In this document: piece after piece, positions 24,724-35,600 of the stretch
How positions within the stretch are numbered: the stretch's first letter is position 1
How the letters are laid out: each line of letters opens with the position of its first letter
Origin: Myxococcales bacterium
GTDB taxonomy: Bacteria; Myxococcota_A; Polyangia; Polyangiales; Polyangiaceae
Length of the DNA stretch: 39,928 bases
Assembly: GCA_013297655.1 (NCBI GenBank)
Contig: JAAFHV010000058.1
Coordinates: forward strand, 1-39,928
Direction: 5' to 3'
Position numbers and translations under genes: made by a program
Notes under the pieces: model-generated
What the model saw: the letters and a program-made list of their open reading frames with translations, nothing else
Database searches by the model: none
Told to the model about the DNA's origin: nothing

Positions 24724-25983
24724 ATGCTCCGACGCCGAATCACGTGGCTTATCATCGCCCTCTGTCCTGCCGCGCTCGTGCAGGCCGCATCGTGCAGCGA
24801 CTCCGGTACCACCCCGACGGAAGATGGCGGAGGCACGGTGCTCACCCCGGTCGACGCCGCGAAGAAAACAGATACGTCGACCGAGGGCGACGGCTACGTC
24901 CCGGTCGTGCGGAAGCCTCCCGTGCTCCCCACCTGCCTCGGCACCTCGATCGCGATGAAGACATCGGGCGAGAAGTCGTACGTCAAAGTGAACATGAGCT
25001 CACCGGACGGTGGGGCTCCCCCCGTCGACGCAGGCGATGCAGGCGACGCCGCCCCGGTCGACGCAGCCGCTCCGACCGGGCCGAGCATCGGGGACTTCCT
25101 CCTCGATTTCGGGGCGAACGGGTCCACCGTCGACTTCAAAGGTTTCAAGACGTCGCCCGCCCCCACCCCGTCGAGCTGCCTCGGGGATCCCGCGATCCCG
25201 GGCGCTACGTGTTACTTCGATCACTTCGATTTCTTCGGCCCGTGGGGACGGGTCGGCCTCGTCACGGCGGACTACGGCTTCTTGTTCAGCTCCGTGCGCC
25301 AATCGGGCATCGTCGGCACCGACTTCCTCGCCAATTATCCGTTTACCCTCGACTACGACGGATCGCGCATCTTCCGCGGGTCGAAAGATGCATTCTGCAC
25401 AGATGCACAGCTCCTCGCGGCGGGGTTCTCGCCCATTCCGACGGGCGGGTTCTATACGAACGATCCGCGGAAGCTTCGTCCGCTCTCGGAGGTGATCTCC
25501 ACCCCCGACGCCGCCGCGACGCAGAACATCGTCGTCCCGAACGTGCCCACCGTGCCGCTCTCGATCGGCGGCGTGCGCGCCCTCGCCCAAATCGACAGCG
25601 GCTACGACGACCGCGTCACGCGTCACGCGATGAACGTGAATCAGGCGCTGCTCCTCCAGATTCAGCTCAAAGATCCGGGGCTGCTGACGCGGGATCCGGA
25701 GCAAGATCTTTTCCTGACGACGTGCGCGGGCCTGAACCAGAAGGCCGAGGCCTACGTGCTCCGAAAGGGCACTCCCGTCGACTTCATCGGCGAGGGCGGC
25801 GTGGTCGGGCGCCACGACGAGGGCAACGTGATCTTCGTGAAGGAGCGCGTGCCGGCGGCCGATCGCTGCGGAGGTATCGACACCTGGACCGTGCCCGCCG
25901 CGCAAATCGGCGCTTCGTTCCTCGTCGACGCGTATGCCGTCGTCTTCGATCCGTTCGCGTCGCGCATGTGGATACCCAAGTAG
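24724..25983 (+). CDS. Retropepsin-like aspartyl protease-type lipoprotein
   Basis: A 419-residue secreted protein. ATG 24724 gives a signal peptide ending ALVQAASCSD, possibly a degenerate lipobox. An acidic Gly/Asp linker follows. The body looks like two pepsin-fold lobes: the first has LLDFGANGSTVDF (Asp128), the second has LAQIDSGYDDRV (Asp291). IVGTDFLANYPFTLDYDG matches the flap and 'GTDFL' region of retropepsin-like proteases, and VVFDPFASRMWIPK closes the second lobe. The catalytic D-T/S-G triad is normal in lobe two (DSG) but is DFG in lobe one, so activity is uncertain. It lies 197 bp after marC and ends just before a repeat array. Confidence 0.75.
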   Translation: MLRRRITWLIIALCPAALVQAASCSDSGTTPTEDGGGTVLTPVDAAKKTDTSTEGDGYVPVVRKPPVLPTCLGTSIAMKTSGEKSYVKVNMSSPDGGAPPVDAGDAGDAAPVDAAAPTGPSIGDFLLDFGANGSTVDFKGFKTSPAPTPSSCLGDPAIPGATCYFDHFDFFGPWGRVGLVTADYGFLFSSVRQSGIVGTDFLANYPFTLDYDGSRIFRGSKDAFCTDAQLLAAGFSPIPTGGFYTNDPRKLRPLSEVISTPDAAATQNIVVPNVPTVPLSIGGVRALAQIDSGYDDRVTRHAMNVNQALLLQIQLKDPGLLTRDPEQDLFLTTCAGLNQKAEAYVLRKGTPVDFIGEGGVVGRHDEGNVIFVKERVPAADRCGGIDTWTVPAAQIGASFLVDAYAVVFDPFASRMWIPK

Positions 25984-25993
25984 AGGTTCACCC

Positions 25994-26337
25994 GAGCAAC
26001 GACGGTCGCAGGCACGCCGTTCGTGGCGTCGCTCGGTCCTGCGGACCTCTCTCCCCACGGTCCATCGTGCCCCCGGTGCGAGCTTCACTCTCCCGGTTGG
26101 CACGAACGGTTCGGGGCGTCGCTCGGTCCTGCGGACCTCCCTCCCCACGGTCCATCGTGCCCCTTGCGAGCTTCGCTCTCCCGGTTGGCACGAACGGTTC
26201 GGGGCGTCGCTCGGTCCTGCGGACCTCCCTCCCCACGGTCCATCGTGCCCCCCGTGCGAGCTTCACTCTCCCGGTTGGCACGAACGGTTCGTCGCGCGAC
26301 ATCCGACGACGCTCGAACGACCTGTTCGGCGCTCTAG
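25994..26337. repeat. Repeat locus A: 90-bp tandem array with conserved flanks
   Basis: Between two convergent genes. The core, 26025-26291, is three tandem copies of a unit about 88-90 bp long, starting at 26025, 26115 and 26203; copy 2 has a small deletion. Each unit carries a hairpin GGTCC-TGC-GGACC and a second pairing of TCGTGCC with GGCACGA. The left flank (25994-26019) and right flank (26303-26313 and 26320-26337) match parts of the element at 37795-38036. The right end overlaps the stop codon of the histidine kinase gene. I see no gene in the gap. Possible roles are a bidirectional terminator or a mobile-element remnant. Confidence 0.8.
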
Positions 26338-28169
26338 TTGGGGGCGGTGTGCTCGGGGCGGGGGGCGCGGCGGCTCGCGCGGAGGGCGGTCGCGATGGCG
26401 TCGAGGAGCTGCTCGCGCGAAAAGGGCTTGTCCAGGAAGGCCTCGGGGCGCGGGGTGGGGTCGAGGCCCTGACGCTCCTCCCGCTCACGATCGAGCAGCT
26501 CCGCGGCGAAGCCAGACATGTAAACAGTGGGCAAATCGGGGGCGATTTCGCGCATTCGCTTGCGGAGAGTGGGTCCGTCGATCCCGGGCATGCGGACGTC
26601 GGTCACGAGCAGATCGACCTCCCGCCGCGCGAGCTCGGGGAGCGCGAGACACGCCTCTGCGTCGACCGGGACGATGACACGATAGCCCGCGTCCTCGAGG
26701 ACCTCGACGACCCAGGCGCGGAACGCGACGTTGTCGTCGCATACGACGATGCGCTCCCCACGGCCCATGCGATTGATCGGCGTCGTTGGCCCCGCTTCGA
26801 CGACCTGCCTGCGCGGCTCGGCGTCGACCGCGACTGGCAAGTAGACTCGCAGCTCCGTGCCCTGCCCGGGGGCGCTCGTGAGGGCGAGTCGTCCGCCCGC
26901 CGAGGCGACGGCGCCATACACGGTGGCGAGCCCGAGGCCAGTGCCGTGCCCGACGTCTTTCGTGCTGAAGAAGGGCTCGAATACCCGATCACGAAGCTCG
27001 GCCGGAATGCCGTGACCGCTGTCGCGCACGCTGAGGAGCGTATACCTCCCATCCGGAATTTCGTCGCCGAAGACACGGACGTCCACCGCGTCGAGGGTGC
27101 GGAGACGCACCTGCAAGACGCCCCCGTTGGGCATCGCGTCGCGGGCGTTTACGACCAGGTTCATCACGATTTGCTCGAGGTGAACCGGGTCCATGTACAC
27201 AGGCTCGATGGTCCCCCGCGCGTCGAGATCGAGCTCCACGCGGTGACCTGCGACCTGACGAAGCACCTCCGACATCGCGTCGACCACGATTTGGGGCTCC
27301 GTTAGGAGAGCCGTGGTCTCCCGGCGACGGCTGAAGTCGACGAGCTGACGCGTGAGGCGCACCGCCTGCGAAGTGACCTGTTGAATCACCGCGAGGTGAC
27401 GTACGGCCTGTTCGATCTTCGGGTCGTCCCTCGTCAGCGGCGCGCCCGCGTCGGTGCTGATGGCGCGACGGAGCAAATCGAGACTGCCCACCATGACACC
27501 GAGCATGTTGTTGAAGTCGTGCGCGACGCCGCCCGCCATGCGGCCGAGCGCTTCCATCTTGTGGGCCTGTCGAAAATGGAGCTCGCGCTGCTCGAGGTGA
27601 ACCGCAGAGCCGAGCACGAGGGTCGCGATCCGGAGCGCGTCGACCTCCACCACGGTCCACTGCTGGAGGCGCTCGCACGCGTCGAAGCCGAGGAGACCCC
27701 AGAAGGACCCGCCGACGAAGATCGGCTGCACCATGAGCGACAAGATCGCCTGCCCCTCGAGGAGCGGGCGCTCGCCTTCGGGGAACTCGTGAATGTCGCC
27801 GAAGATGGCCTTCCCCTCGCGCATCATGGGGCCCCAGCGCGCGAACCCGCCCTCGTCGAGGTTCAAGTCTTGGAGGTCGGGGTGATTGATCTGCGGCTCG
27901 ATGCCGGGCGCGACCCACTCGAACGTTTGGCACACACGAGTGTGATTCCCGGGGAGTGACAGACGCTCGAAGAGGTACACGCGGCTCACCCCGGTCGCCT
28001 CGCCGAGGATGGAGAGGGCTTCGGGGAGAGCCGCTTTCCATGTGCCGGCCGCGAGGAGGCGGTCCGTCGCACGCGCGACACCGTGGAGGATAGCCCCCTG
28101 CCGGCGCACGATGTCGTCGCCCGCGCGCCCCACGTCCGGGCCCGTCACCAGGGTTCCCTTGCTTCCCAC
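26334..28169 (-). CDS. GAF-domain hybrid histidine kinase with receiver domain
   Basis: A 611-residue sensor kinase. Residues about 30-200 are a GAF-like sensor domain (GVSRVYLFERL, GFARWGPMMREGKAI, IFVGGSFWGLLGFDAC). The kinase core has the H-box GGVAHDFNNMLG with phospho-acceptor His217, N-box NLVVNARDAM, G1 VRDSGHGIP, F-box FEPFFSTK and G2 GTGLGLATV. A C-terminal receiver domain (about 475-600) has DLLVTDVRMPG with phospho-Asp524. No membrane helix is seen, so it is a soluble hybrid kinase that could phosphorelay to a separate protein. GTG 28169 follows an AGGA site by about seven bases. No partner response regulator or output protein is adjacent. Confidence 0.93.
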   Translation of the reverse strand: MGSKGTLVTGPDVGRAGDDIVRRQGAILHGVARATDRLLAAGTWKAALPEALSILGEATGVSRVYLFERLSLPGNHTRVCQTFEWVAPGIEPQINHPDLQDLNLDEGGFARWGPMMREGKAIFGDIHEFPEGERPLLEGQAILSLMVQPIFVGGSFWGLLGFDACERLQQWTVVEVDALRIATLVLGSAVHLEQRELHFRQAHKMEALGRMAGGVAHDFNNMLGVMVGSLDLLRRAISTDAGAPLTRDDPKIEQAVRHLAVIQQVTSQAVRLTRQLVDFSRRRETTALLTEPQIVVDAMSEVLRQVAGHRVELDLDARGTIEPVYMDPVHLEQIVMNLVVNARDAMPNGGVLQVRLRTLDAVDVRVFGDEIPDGRYTLLSVRDSGHGIPAELRDRVFEPFFSTKDVGHGTGLGLATVYGAVASAGGRLALTSAPGQGTELRVYLPVAVDAEPRRQVVEAGPTTPINRMGRGERIVVCDDNVAFRAWVVEVLEDAGYRVIVPVDAEACLALPELARREVDLLVTDVRMPGIDGPTLRKRMREIAPDLPTVYMSGFAAELLDREREERQGLDPTPRPEAFLDKPFSREQLLDAIATALRASRRAPRPEHTAPN

Positions 28170-28281
28170 TCGGTCATCCTACCGCGCCGATTCGGAAAGC
28201 GAGCATGCCGTTTGCGTAACGCCGACGACGTTCGGCGTCACGGCTCGTCAGTAGGCCAAAAAGGCGCGCCAAAAGTGCCGC

Positions 28282-28300
28282 GCCCTCAGTAGGGCTTTTT
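28282..28300 (+). terminator. Terminator-like hairpin, plus orientation
   Basis: GCCCT-CAGT-AGGGC followed by TTTTT at 28282-28300. The stem is only 5 bp and overlaps the 3' end of the minus-strand CAP gene, so it would act on plus-strand transcripts or be incidental. On the minus strand it is a short hairpin preceded by A residues. Confidence 0.3.
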
Positions 28301-28858
28301 GCCGTTGAAGTTGCCTGGAGGGCTGTAGTTGCAGACCCAGATTTCCCACGAGCCCTTCCCGAAAGGGCTCCCGGTGGTGCACGTCTTCGAGGCGCAGCCG
28401 ACGTGGGTCGTGTCGGCCCAGACGATTTGGGTGTAGTGCCCACACACTCCGCTGCAGCGATTCGAGGCGTAGTCGTAGCTCGCGGACTCTTCCGCCCAGC
28501 CCTTCACCACGTCCTCGATTTTGGTGCTTCCCGAGCCGGCGAACAGGTTCTCGCCGCGTGTGCCCCGGTTAGGGTTGTGCGAAAAGTTGCACTTCTCGGC
28601 GTAATCGCGCGCAACTTTCGCGTCTTCATCGGACCACTGGAGCTTCGGGAGCGGGCTCGCGGGGGCAGGGCTCGCTGACGCGCGGACCTGGTTGTGGGCG
28701 GCGAGCACGCCCGAGAGCGCGGGATCCGAGGGCTCCGTCGGCGTGCCGCTCGGATCGGTAGGGGTGGTGGTGCCAGTGGTGGGCGAGCCGCCACACGCGA
28801 CGAGGCCGAGCATCGCGACGAACGATGAAAAAGCGTAGCGGCGGTAGGACGTGCTCAT
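28286..28858 (-). CDS. CAP-superfamily (SCP/PR-1) secreted lipoprotein
   Basis: A 190-residue lipoprotein (lipobox LGLVACGG) with a Thr/Pro-rich linker and then a CAP domain of about 135 residues. The four CAP signatures are visible: AAHNQVRA, GENLFAGSG, CGHYTQIVWADTTHVGC and VCNYSPPGNFNG. The His residues of the first and third motifs line the metal-binding cavity of CAP proteins. Bacterial CAP proteins are extracellular and mostly of unknown role, with lipid binding or proteolysis proposed for some. ATG 28858 has AAGGAG about seven bases upstream, which settles the start. Several cysteines (NRCSGVCGHY, CASKTC) probably form disulfides. Confidence 0.92.
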   Translation of the reverse strand: MSTSYRRYAFSSFVAMLGLVACGGSPTTGTTTPTDPSGTPTEPSDPALSGVLAAHNQVRASASPAPASPLPKLQWSDEDAKVARDYAEKCNFSHNPNRGTRGENLFAGSGSTKIEDVVKGWAEESASYDYASNRCSGVCGHYTQIVWADTTHVGCASKTCTTGSPFGKGSWEIWVCNYSPPGNFNGKKPY

Positions 28859-28949
28859 CGGTGTCTCCTTTCGGGCGCGCGGGCGCAGCGGCGCGAGGTA
28901 CAGGAAGTATGGCATGGCCGCGTCCGAGGGTCCGCGTCTCGAAGCGCGA

Positions 28950-29432
28950 TCATGACGGCAGGTAGACAGACGAACGGCGGAGCACGGTCCCCTCCCCTTG
29001 CGAGACGCGCCCACGAATCGTGACCTGCCCGCGCGGCAACGCGAGGACGAGCTCGATCGAGCCGCTTACCATCGTCGTCGCGAAGATGCTCCCGACGTTC
29101 CGGGCGGCGTTGGCTCCTTCGAGCGTCGAGCGTTCCTTCGTCTTCCACGCGAACGGCACCACCTGGCCGCCAGCGGCCTCGACCTCGCCGGTGATGAGGA
29201 GATCGTAGTCACCGTCGGTGTTCGGCTCCTCGAGCTCGAATTTGAAAAAGAGCGGATCGCCGCGGCTGATGGGGACATCGAGGACGAACGAGCCGTCGCG
29301 CTCGACGTCCGCCGCGTGCGCCGATCGCGCGGGATCGTGCGTCGCCGCGACCGTGCGCGCCGCGAAGAAGACGATCGCGACGAAGCCCCCCAAGACGGCA
29401 AAAAGTGTCCCCAAGATGGTTCCGTCGCTCAC
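28950..29432 (-). CDS. Small membrane-anchored protein of unknown function
   Basis: A 160-residue protein. GTG 29432 is chosen because GGGAGG lies about six bases upstream and the first residues VSDGTILGTLFAVLGGFVAIVFF form one membrane helix (residues about 5-24). The rest is periplasmic and beta-rich: SFVLDVPISRGDPLFFKFEL, written here as a single strand pair, then DYDLLITGEVEA and SIELVLALPRGQVTIRGRV. This resembles small bilayer-anchored beta-sandwich domains, but no family was recognised. It ends 91 bp before the CAP gene start. It is divergent from the PfaA-like gene, with 260 bp between them. Confidence 0.65.
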   Translation of the reverse strand: MSDGTILGTLFAVLGGFVAIVFFAARTVAATHDPARSAHAADVERDGSFVLDVPISRGDPLFFKFELEEPNTDGDYDLLITGEVEAAGGQVVPFAWKTKERSTLEGANAARNVGSIFATTMVSGSIELVLALPRGQVTIRGRVSQGEGTVLRRSSVYLPS

Positions 29433-29613
29433 CGTCGCCTCCCGGTCCGAGCGTACCCGCTGCGAGGCGCTCGGGGCCGCGTTTCGGGGCTCCGCCGCGG
29501 ACCGGATTCGAGGCAGGCCGCAGGGGGCATTTCGAGGCAAAAATCGACGCCTCGACGCGTCACGAAAAATGTAGCGATCCTGAACATTTATCCCCCTCCT
29601 TTCGCCCATGACC

Positions 29614-29628
29614 TGGCCCTGACAATGC
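29614..29628 (+). promoter_or_regulatory. Sigma-54-like -24/-12 promoter candidate
   Basis: TGGCCCTGACAATGC has the GG (29615-29616) and GC (29627-29628) pairs of a sigma-54 promoter separated by exactly 10 bp. Transcription would begin near 29640, about 50 bp before the PfaA-like ATG. The remaining positions match only partly, and no enhancer-binding-protein gene is adjacent, so this is a weak prediction. Confidence 0.35.
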
Positions 29629-29692
29629 GGGCCTTGCCGGTGTGCTACCGCCTGGGACTCCGCGCCGAGCTCGCGGAACTCTATCGAGCCCC

Positions 29693-32600
29693 ATGAAGCA
29701 TCCCAAAAGCCAAGCCACTCCCGAAACCCTCATGACTCCCATCGCCGTCGTCGGAATGGGGGCCCTCTTTCCCGGGTCGAAAGACACGCTCGCCTTCTGG
29801 CGCGACATCATGGACGGTCAAGACCGTCTCACCGAGGTCCCGCGCTCGCACTGGCTCCGCGAGGATTACTTCGCCGAGAAGCCCGGAACGCAAGACAAGG
29901 TCTACACGACCAAAGGCGGCTTCCTCCCCGAGGTCGACTTCGCGCCGATGGAGTTCGGCATGCCCCCGAACGCCCTCCCGGCGACGGACACGGCGCAGCT
30001 CCTCGCCCTCGTCGTCGCGAAGCACGCGCTCGAAGAGGCCACCCGCGGCAAATGGGAGAGCGTCGACAAGAGCCGCATGAGCGTGCTCCTCGGGGTCGCC
30101 TCCGCGACCGAGCTCGTCGCGCAAATGACGGGGCGCCTGCAAAAACCCGTGTGGCAGCACGCGATGCGCCAAGCTGGCCTCGGCGACGCCGAGATCGCGC
30201 GCCTCACCGAGGAGATCGACAAGCAGTACGTGCCTTGGCAAGAATCCACCTTCCCCGGGCTCCTCGGCAACGTGGTCGCAGGGCGCATCACGAACCGCTT
30301 CGACATGGGCGGCTCGAACGCCGTCGTCGACGCCGCGTGCGCAGGCTCGCTCGCCGCGCTCTCGATGGCGGTGAACGACCTCGCCCTCGGGCACTCGGAT
30401 CTCGTGCTCACCGGCGGCGTGGACGCCCTGAACGACATCTTCATGTACATGTGCTTCGCGCAGACGGGGGCGCTCTCGCTCTCGGGCGACTGCAGGCCGT
30501 TCTCGGACAAGAGTGACGGCACCATGCTCGGCGAAGGCATCGGCATGATCGCGCTTCGTCGCCTCGACGACGCCGAGCGTGACGGCGACGCGATTTACGC
30601 GGTGATTCGTGGGCTCGGTTCTTCTTCGGACGGCCGCGCGAAGAGCATCTACGCGCCGTCGGCGCAGGGGCAAACCCTCGCCCTCGAGCGCGCCTACGAG
30701 CGCGCCGGTTACGGCCCCGAGACGGTGGGCCTCGTCGAAGCCCACGGCACGAGCACCCAGGCCGGCGACGCCGCCGAGTTCGAGGCGCTCAAGTCCGTAT
30801 TCGGGAAAACGAGCGCAGAAAAAGGCTCGATCGCGCTCGGCTCGGTGAAGGCGCAGATCGGTCACACGAAGGCGGCCGCTGGCTCGGCGGGCCTCATCAA
30901 GGCCGTGCTCGCGCTCCACCACAAGGTTCTGCCGCCCACCATCAAGGTGGACGCTCCGAACCCGAAGATGGGTATCGAAGATAGCCCGTTTTACCTCAAC
31001 ACCACGCTTCGTCCGTGGGTGCACGGCGCGGAGAAACCGCACCCGCGCCGCGCCTCGGTGAGCGCGCTCGGCTTCGGCGGAACGAACTTCCACGTCGCGC
31101 TCGAAGAGTACGTCGGTCCCTCGGATCGCCCCGCCCACATGCGCACGCTGGGGTCCGAGCTCGTCGTGCTCTCCGCCGACACGCCCGCCGCATTGGTTGC
31201 ACTCTGCAAGGAAACCGCGGCCGCTTCGGAAGCGGAGGGCGCGTTCCTCCACGTCGCGAAGAAGGCGCAGCTCGCGTTCGACGCGTCGAAGCCGGCGCGC
31301 CTCGCCATCGTCGCGACGAACGCCGCCGATCTGCGCGAGAAGCTCGGTTTCGCCGCGACCACGATCGAGAAGAGCGGCAGCGCGCCGTTCTCGTCGCCGA
31401 AGGGCATTCACTACGGTGTCGGCGCGGCGGCGAAGGCCTCCGAGATCGCCGTGCTCTTCCCCGGCCAAGGCAGCCAATACGTGAACATGGGCGCCGATTT
31501 GGCGACCCACTTCGACCGCGTCCGTGACGTGTGGGACGGCGTCGCGAGCCACGTCCGCGACGGCTCTTCCACCCTCGCCGACCGCGTGTTCCCCGCCCCC
31601 GGCTTCGGCGAGGACGCACGAATCGCCGCAGAAAAAGCGCTCACCGCGACGGATTGGGCGCAGCCCGCGATCTGCGCCACGAGCCTCTCCATGTTCCGCT
31701 TGTTCGAGCTCACCGGCCTTCGTCCTTCGATGGTCGGCGGGCACTCCCTCGGCGAGGTCACCGCCGCGGTGGCCGCGGGCATTTTCGACGAGAAGACCGG
31801 GCTCGGTGTCGCGCGGAAGCGTGGCGAGCTGATGGCAGAAGCGAGCCGCACGCCGGGCGCGATGACCGCCGTCGCCGAGGAGCGCGGGCTCGTGGAGGCC
31901 GCGATCGCGGGCATCGACGTGGTGCTCGCGAACCACAACGCGCCGAAGCAGATCGTGCTCTCCGGCACGGTCGAGGCGATCGAGAAGGCCGAGAAGGCGC
32001 TCGCCGCCAAGGGCTTCATCGCGAAGCGCCTCACCGTCGCGACCGCGTTCCACTCGCCGATCGTGGCGGGGGCGGTCGCTCCCTTCCGTGCCTTCCTCGA
32101 CGGCGTCGAAGTGGGCAATGCGAAGATTCCTTATTACGCGAACGCGACGGCGGCGGTGTACCCGAGCGAGGCGCCGGCGGTGCGCACCCAGCTCGCCGAC
32201 GCGGTCGCGAAGCCGGTTCGTTTCGTAGAGCAAATCGAGGCGATGTACGCGGCCGGTGCGCGCACGTTCGTCGAGATTGGCCCCGACGCGGTGCTCACCA
32301 AGCTCGTCGAGCGCTGCCTCGAGGGGCGCTCGTTCTCGGCCGTCGCCCTCGATCAGCGCGGAAAAAATGGCATCGCGTCGCTCCAGACCGCCCTCGGACG
32401 CCTCGCCGTCGCGGGCCTCCCGATCGCGTTCGCGCGCTTCTGGGAAGGCGAGTCGATTGGCCTCGATCCGGCGACCACGGCGAAGCCCAAGTTCACGGTG
32501 AAGCTCAACGGCGCCAACTACGGAAAGCCCTATCCGCCCAAGAACCCCGTCGCGCGCCCGCCCGTCCGTGTCGCTCCCGCCGCTCCGGCGATCGAAAAAG

Positions 32601-35600
32601 CACCGGTGACGATCCCGGCCCCCGCGCACGCCAACGGACATGCCACGAACGGCTCCGCCAATGGCCACGCCAAGGTCGCCTCCGTCGCTCCGAAGGCCGC
32701 CCCCGCGGCCATGTCCGCGTCCTCACCGACGCAGACGCAGCGAATCGCAGCTCCCGCACCTGCTCGCGTGTCCGTCGCCGCTCCTTCCCCGAGCGCAGGC
32801 CTCGTGTCGTCTTCGCCCGCGCGCCCCGTCGAGGCCGCGCCTCTCTCTCGTTTCACCCCTCCGCGCTCCGAGGTCTCGATGTCATCTCACGTCCCGCCCA
32901 AGTCCCCCGTCGATCCCTCGAGCTTCGTGGAGTCGCTCTCCCGCCTCCAAGCGCCGGCGATCGCCGCGCAGATGGAGTTCCAGCGTTTGATGGCCGAAAG
33001 CCACATGGCGTTCCTCCGCGCGGTCGAGACGTCTTACGCGCAGATCGGCGTGATCGCGGGCGCCCCCGCCCCGGTGCAGCAAGCGCCGCAGATGGCGCCT
33101 TATGTGCAACCTGCACAGATCGCCGCTCCCGTTTATGCGCAGCCCGCTCCCGCTCCCGTTTACGCACAGCCCGCTCCCGCTCCCGTTTACGCGAAGCCCG
33201 CTCCCGCTCCCGTTTACGCGCAGCCCGCTCCCGCTCCCGTTTACGCGCAGCCCGCGCCGGTAAAGGTCGCCGCCCCCGCTCCTGTCTCGCCCGCTCCCGC
33301 GCCGCAGGCGAAGGCCGCGCCCGTGTCGGCGAACCTCACCCCCGTGCTCCTCGCCGTCGTCGCCGAGAAAACGGGCTATCCCGCCGAGATGATCGACGTG
33401 AACATGGATATGGAAGCCGACCTCGGCATCGACTCCATCAAGCGCGTCGAGATCCTCTCCGCGATGAAGGCGAAGGTCGCCGACCTTCCCCAAGTGGCCA
33501 CTGCGAAGATGGCCGCGACCCGCACCCTCGCCCAGATCATCGAGCTCTTCACCGCTGCCGGTGGTGCGGCTCCGCAAGCCTCGGCTCCCGCTCCGCAGGT
33601 GTCTGCCCCCGCGCCGCAGGCCCCGGCCCCCGCGGCCAAGGTGGCTCCCGCGGGCGCCAAGCTCGCCGATCTCACCCCCGTGCTGCTCGCCGTCGTCGCC
33701 GAGAAAACCGGTTATCCGGCCGAGATGATCGACGTGAACATGGATATGGAAGCCGACCTCGGCATCGACTCCATCAAGCGCGTCGAGATCCTCTCTGCGA
33801 TGAAGCAGCGGGTGCAAAACCTCCCCCAAGTGCCCACCGCGAAGATGGCGGCGACGCGCACGCTCCAGCAGATCATCGCGCTGTTCGAGGGTGCGCAGGC
33901 ACCGGCCGAGCCGCACGCGGCTCCATTATCGCGCGCGGCGACGGCCGCACCCCCTCCCGCGGTGAACGAGATTTCGGCCGATCCGGTGCTTCGCATCGCG
34001 GTTCGTCCCGTGCTCGCCCCTGCCGCGGGCTTCGCGATGCCGGGACTCCTCGGCCCCGGCGTATTCGCGGTCACTCCCGACGGCACCGCGCTCCAAAAGG
34101 TGATCGTCGAGCGCCTGCGGGTGCGCGGCGTGAACGCAGCGGCGCTCGGTGTGGCGGAAATTCCGGCCGATGCAGCGGGCGTGATCTTCCTCGGCGGCCT
34201 CCGTGAGGTCGTCAACGAAGAGGCGATGGCGGTGAACCGCGAGGCCTTCGGGGCGGCGCGTGTCGTCGCCGCGCACATGCGCGAGCACGGGGGCATCTTC
34301 GTCACCGTGCAAGACACGGGCGGCGATTTTGCCCTCACCGGAACCGCCGGCGGGCGCGCGTGGCTCGCAGGAATCGCGGCGCTCGCGAAGACCGCGGGCG
34401 ACGAATGGCCCAAGGCCTCCACGAAGGCGATCGATCTCGAACGCGCCAATCGTCAGCACGGCGATCTCGCGGACGCGATCGTGGGCGAGCTCTTCGCCGG
34501 CGGTCCCGAGCTAGAAGTGGGCCTCCGCGCCGACGGCACCCGCATCACGCTCGCGAGCGTTCCCGTGCCGCTCCCTTCGGCGAAACGTCCCCTGCCCGAA
34601 GGGGCCGTGTTCGTCGTCACCGGCGGCGCGCGCGGAGTCACGGCTTCGTCGCTTGTCACGCTCGCGAAGTTCGCGCGCCCGCGCGTGCTCATCCTCGGAC
34701 GCACGCCGCTCGAAGACGAGCCCGCGATCTTTCACGGAATCACGGAAGAAGCGGCGCTCAAGCGCACCGCCCTGCAAGAGGCCAATCGCATCGGCGAAGT
34801 GGTCACTCCCAAGGTGATCGGCGCGAAGGTCGACAAGATCCTCGCCAATCGCGAAGTGCTCGGAACGCTCGCGTCGCTCGAAGCGGCGGGGGCGAAGGTT
34901 CGTTACGCCGCCCTCGACGTACGCGACGAGAACGCGCTCTCGGCCCTCCTCGCCGACGTTCGCGCGGCGTGGGGTCCCATCCACGGCATCGTGCACGGCG
35001 CGGGTGTGCTCGCCGACGCGTTCATCGACAAGAAGACCGACGCGCAGTTCGACCGTGTGTTCGACACCAAGGTGCTCGGCCTGCGCGCGCTCCTCGAGGT
35101 GACGCAGACCGATCCGCTGCAGTGGATTTGCCTCTTCTCCTCCGTCGCCGCGCGCGCCGGAAACGCGGGCCAGAGCGACTACGCGATGGCGAACGAAATC
35201 CTGAACAAAGTCGCGGCGGTGGAAGCACGTCGACGCGAGGGTCGTTGCCGGGTTTCGTCGATCGGCTGGGGCCCGTGGGACGGCGGAATGGTGACCCCGG
35301 TGCTGAGCGCGCACTTCAAAGAGCGCGGCGTGGCGCTCCTCGGGGTGGAAGCGGGCGCTCAAGCGTTCGTTCGTGAGCTCTCGGCGGCGCCTTCGGACGA
35401 CGTGGAGGTCGTGATCGGCGGCGGCGACGCTGGCCTTCAGGGCAGCCAAGTTCGTCCCGTTCGTGTCGAGGTGCTCGTGAACGCGGAGACGCACCCGCAG
35501 CTCGCGAGCCACCGCATCCAAGGCAAGCCGGTGCTCCCGATGGTGCTCGCCCTCGAGTGGTTCGCTCGCCTCGCGCGCGCCGTCACTCCTGGCAAGGGCG

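Noticed and set aside
26025-26291. CRISPR array
   Set aside because: Only three units, repeats about 90 bp long with no separate spacers, and no cas genes near.
29681-32668. Long open frame (995 codons) on the minus strand, antisense to the megasynthase
   Set aside because: It mirrors the coding strand of a clear KS-AT region, has biased Arg/Gly/Val content and no recognisable motif. Long antisense frames are normal in high-GC DNA.
31531-34206. 891-codon plus-strand frame inside the megasynthase
   Set aside because: Arg-rich, without any fold-like pattern, and out of frame with the confirmed AT and ACP motifs.
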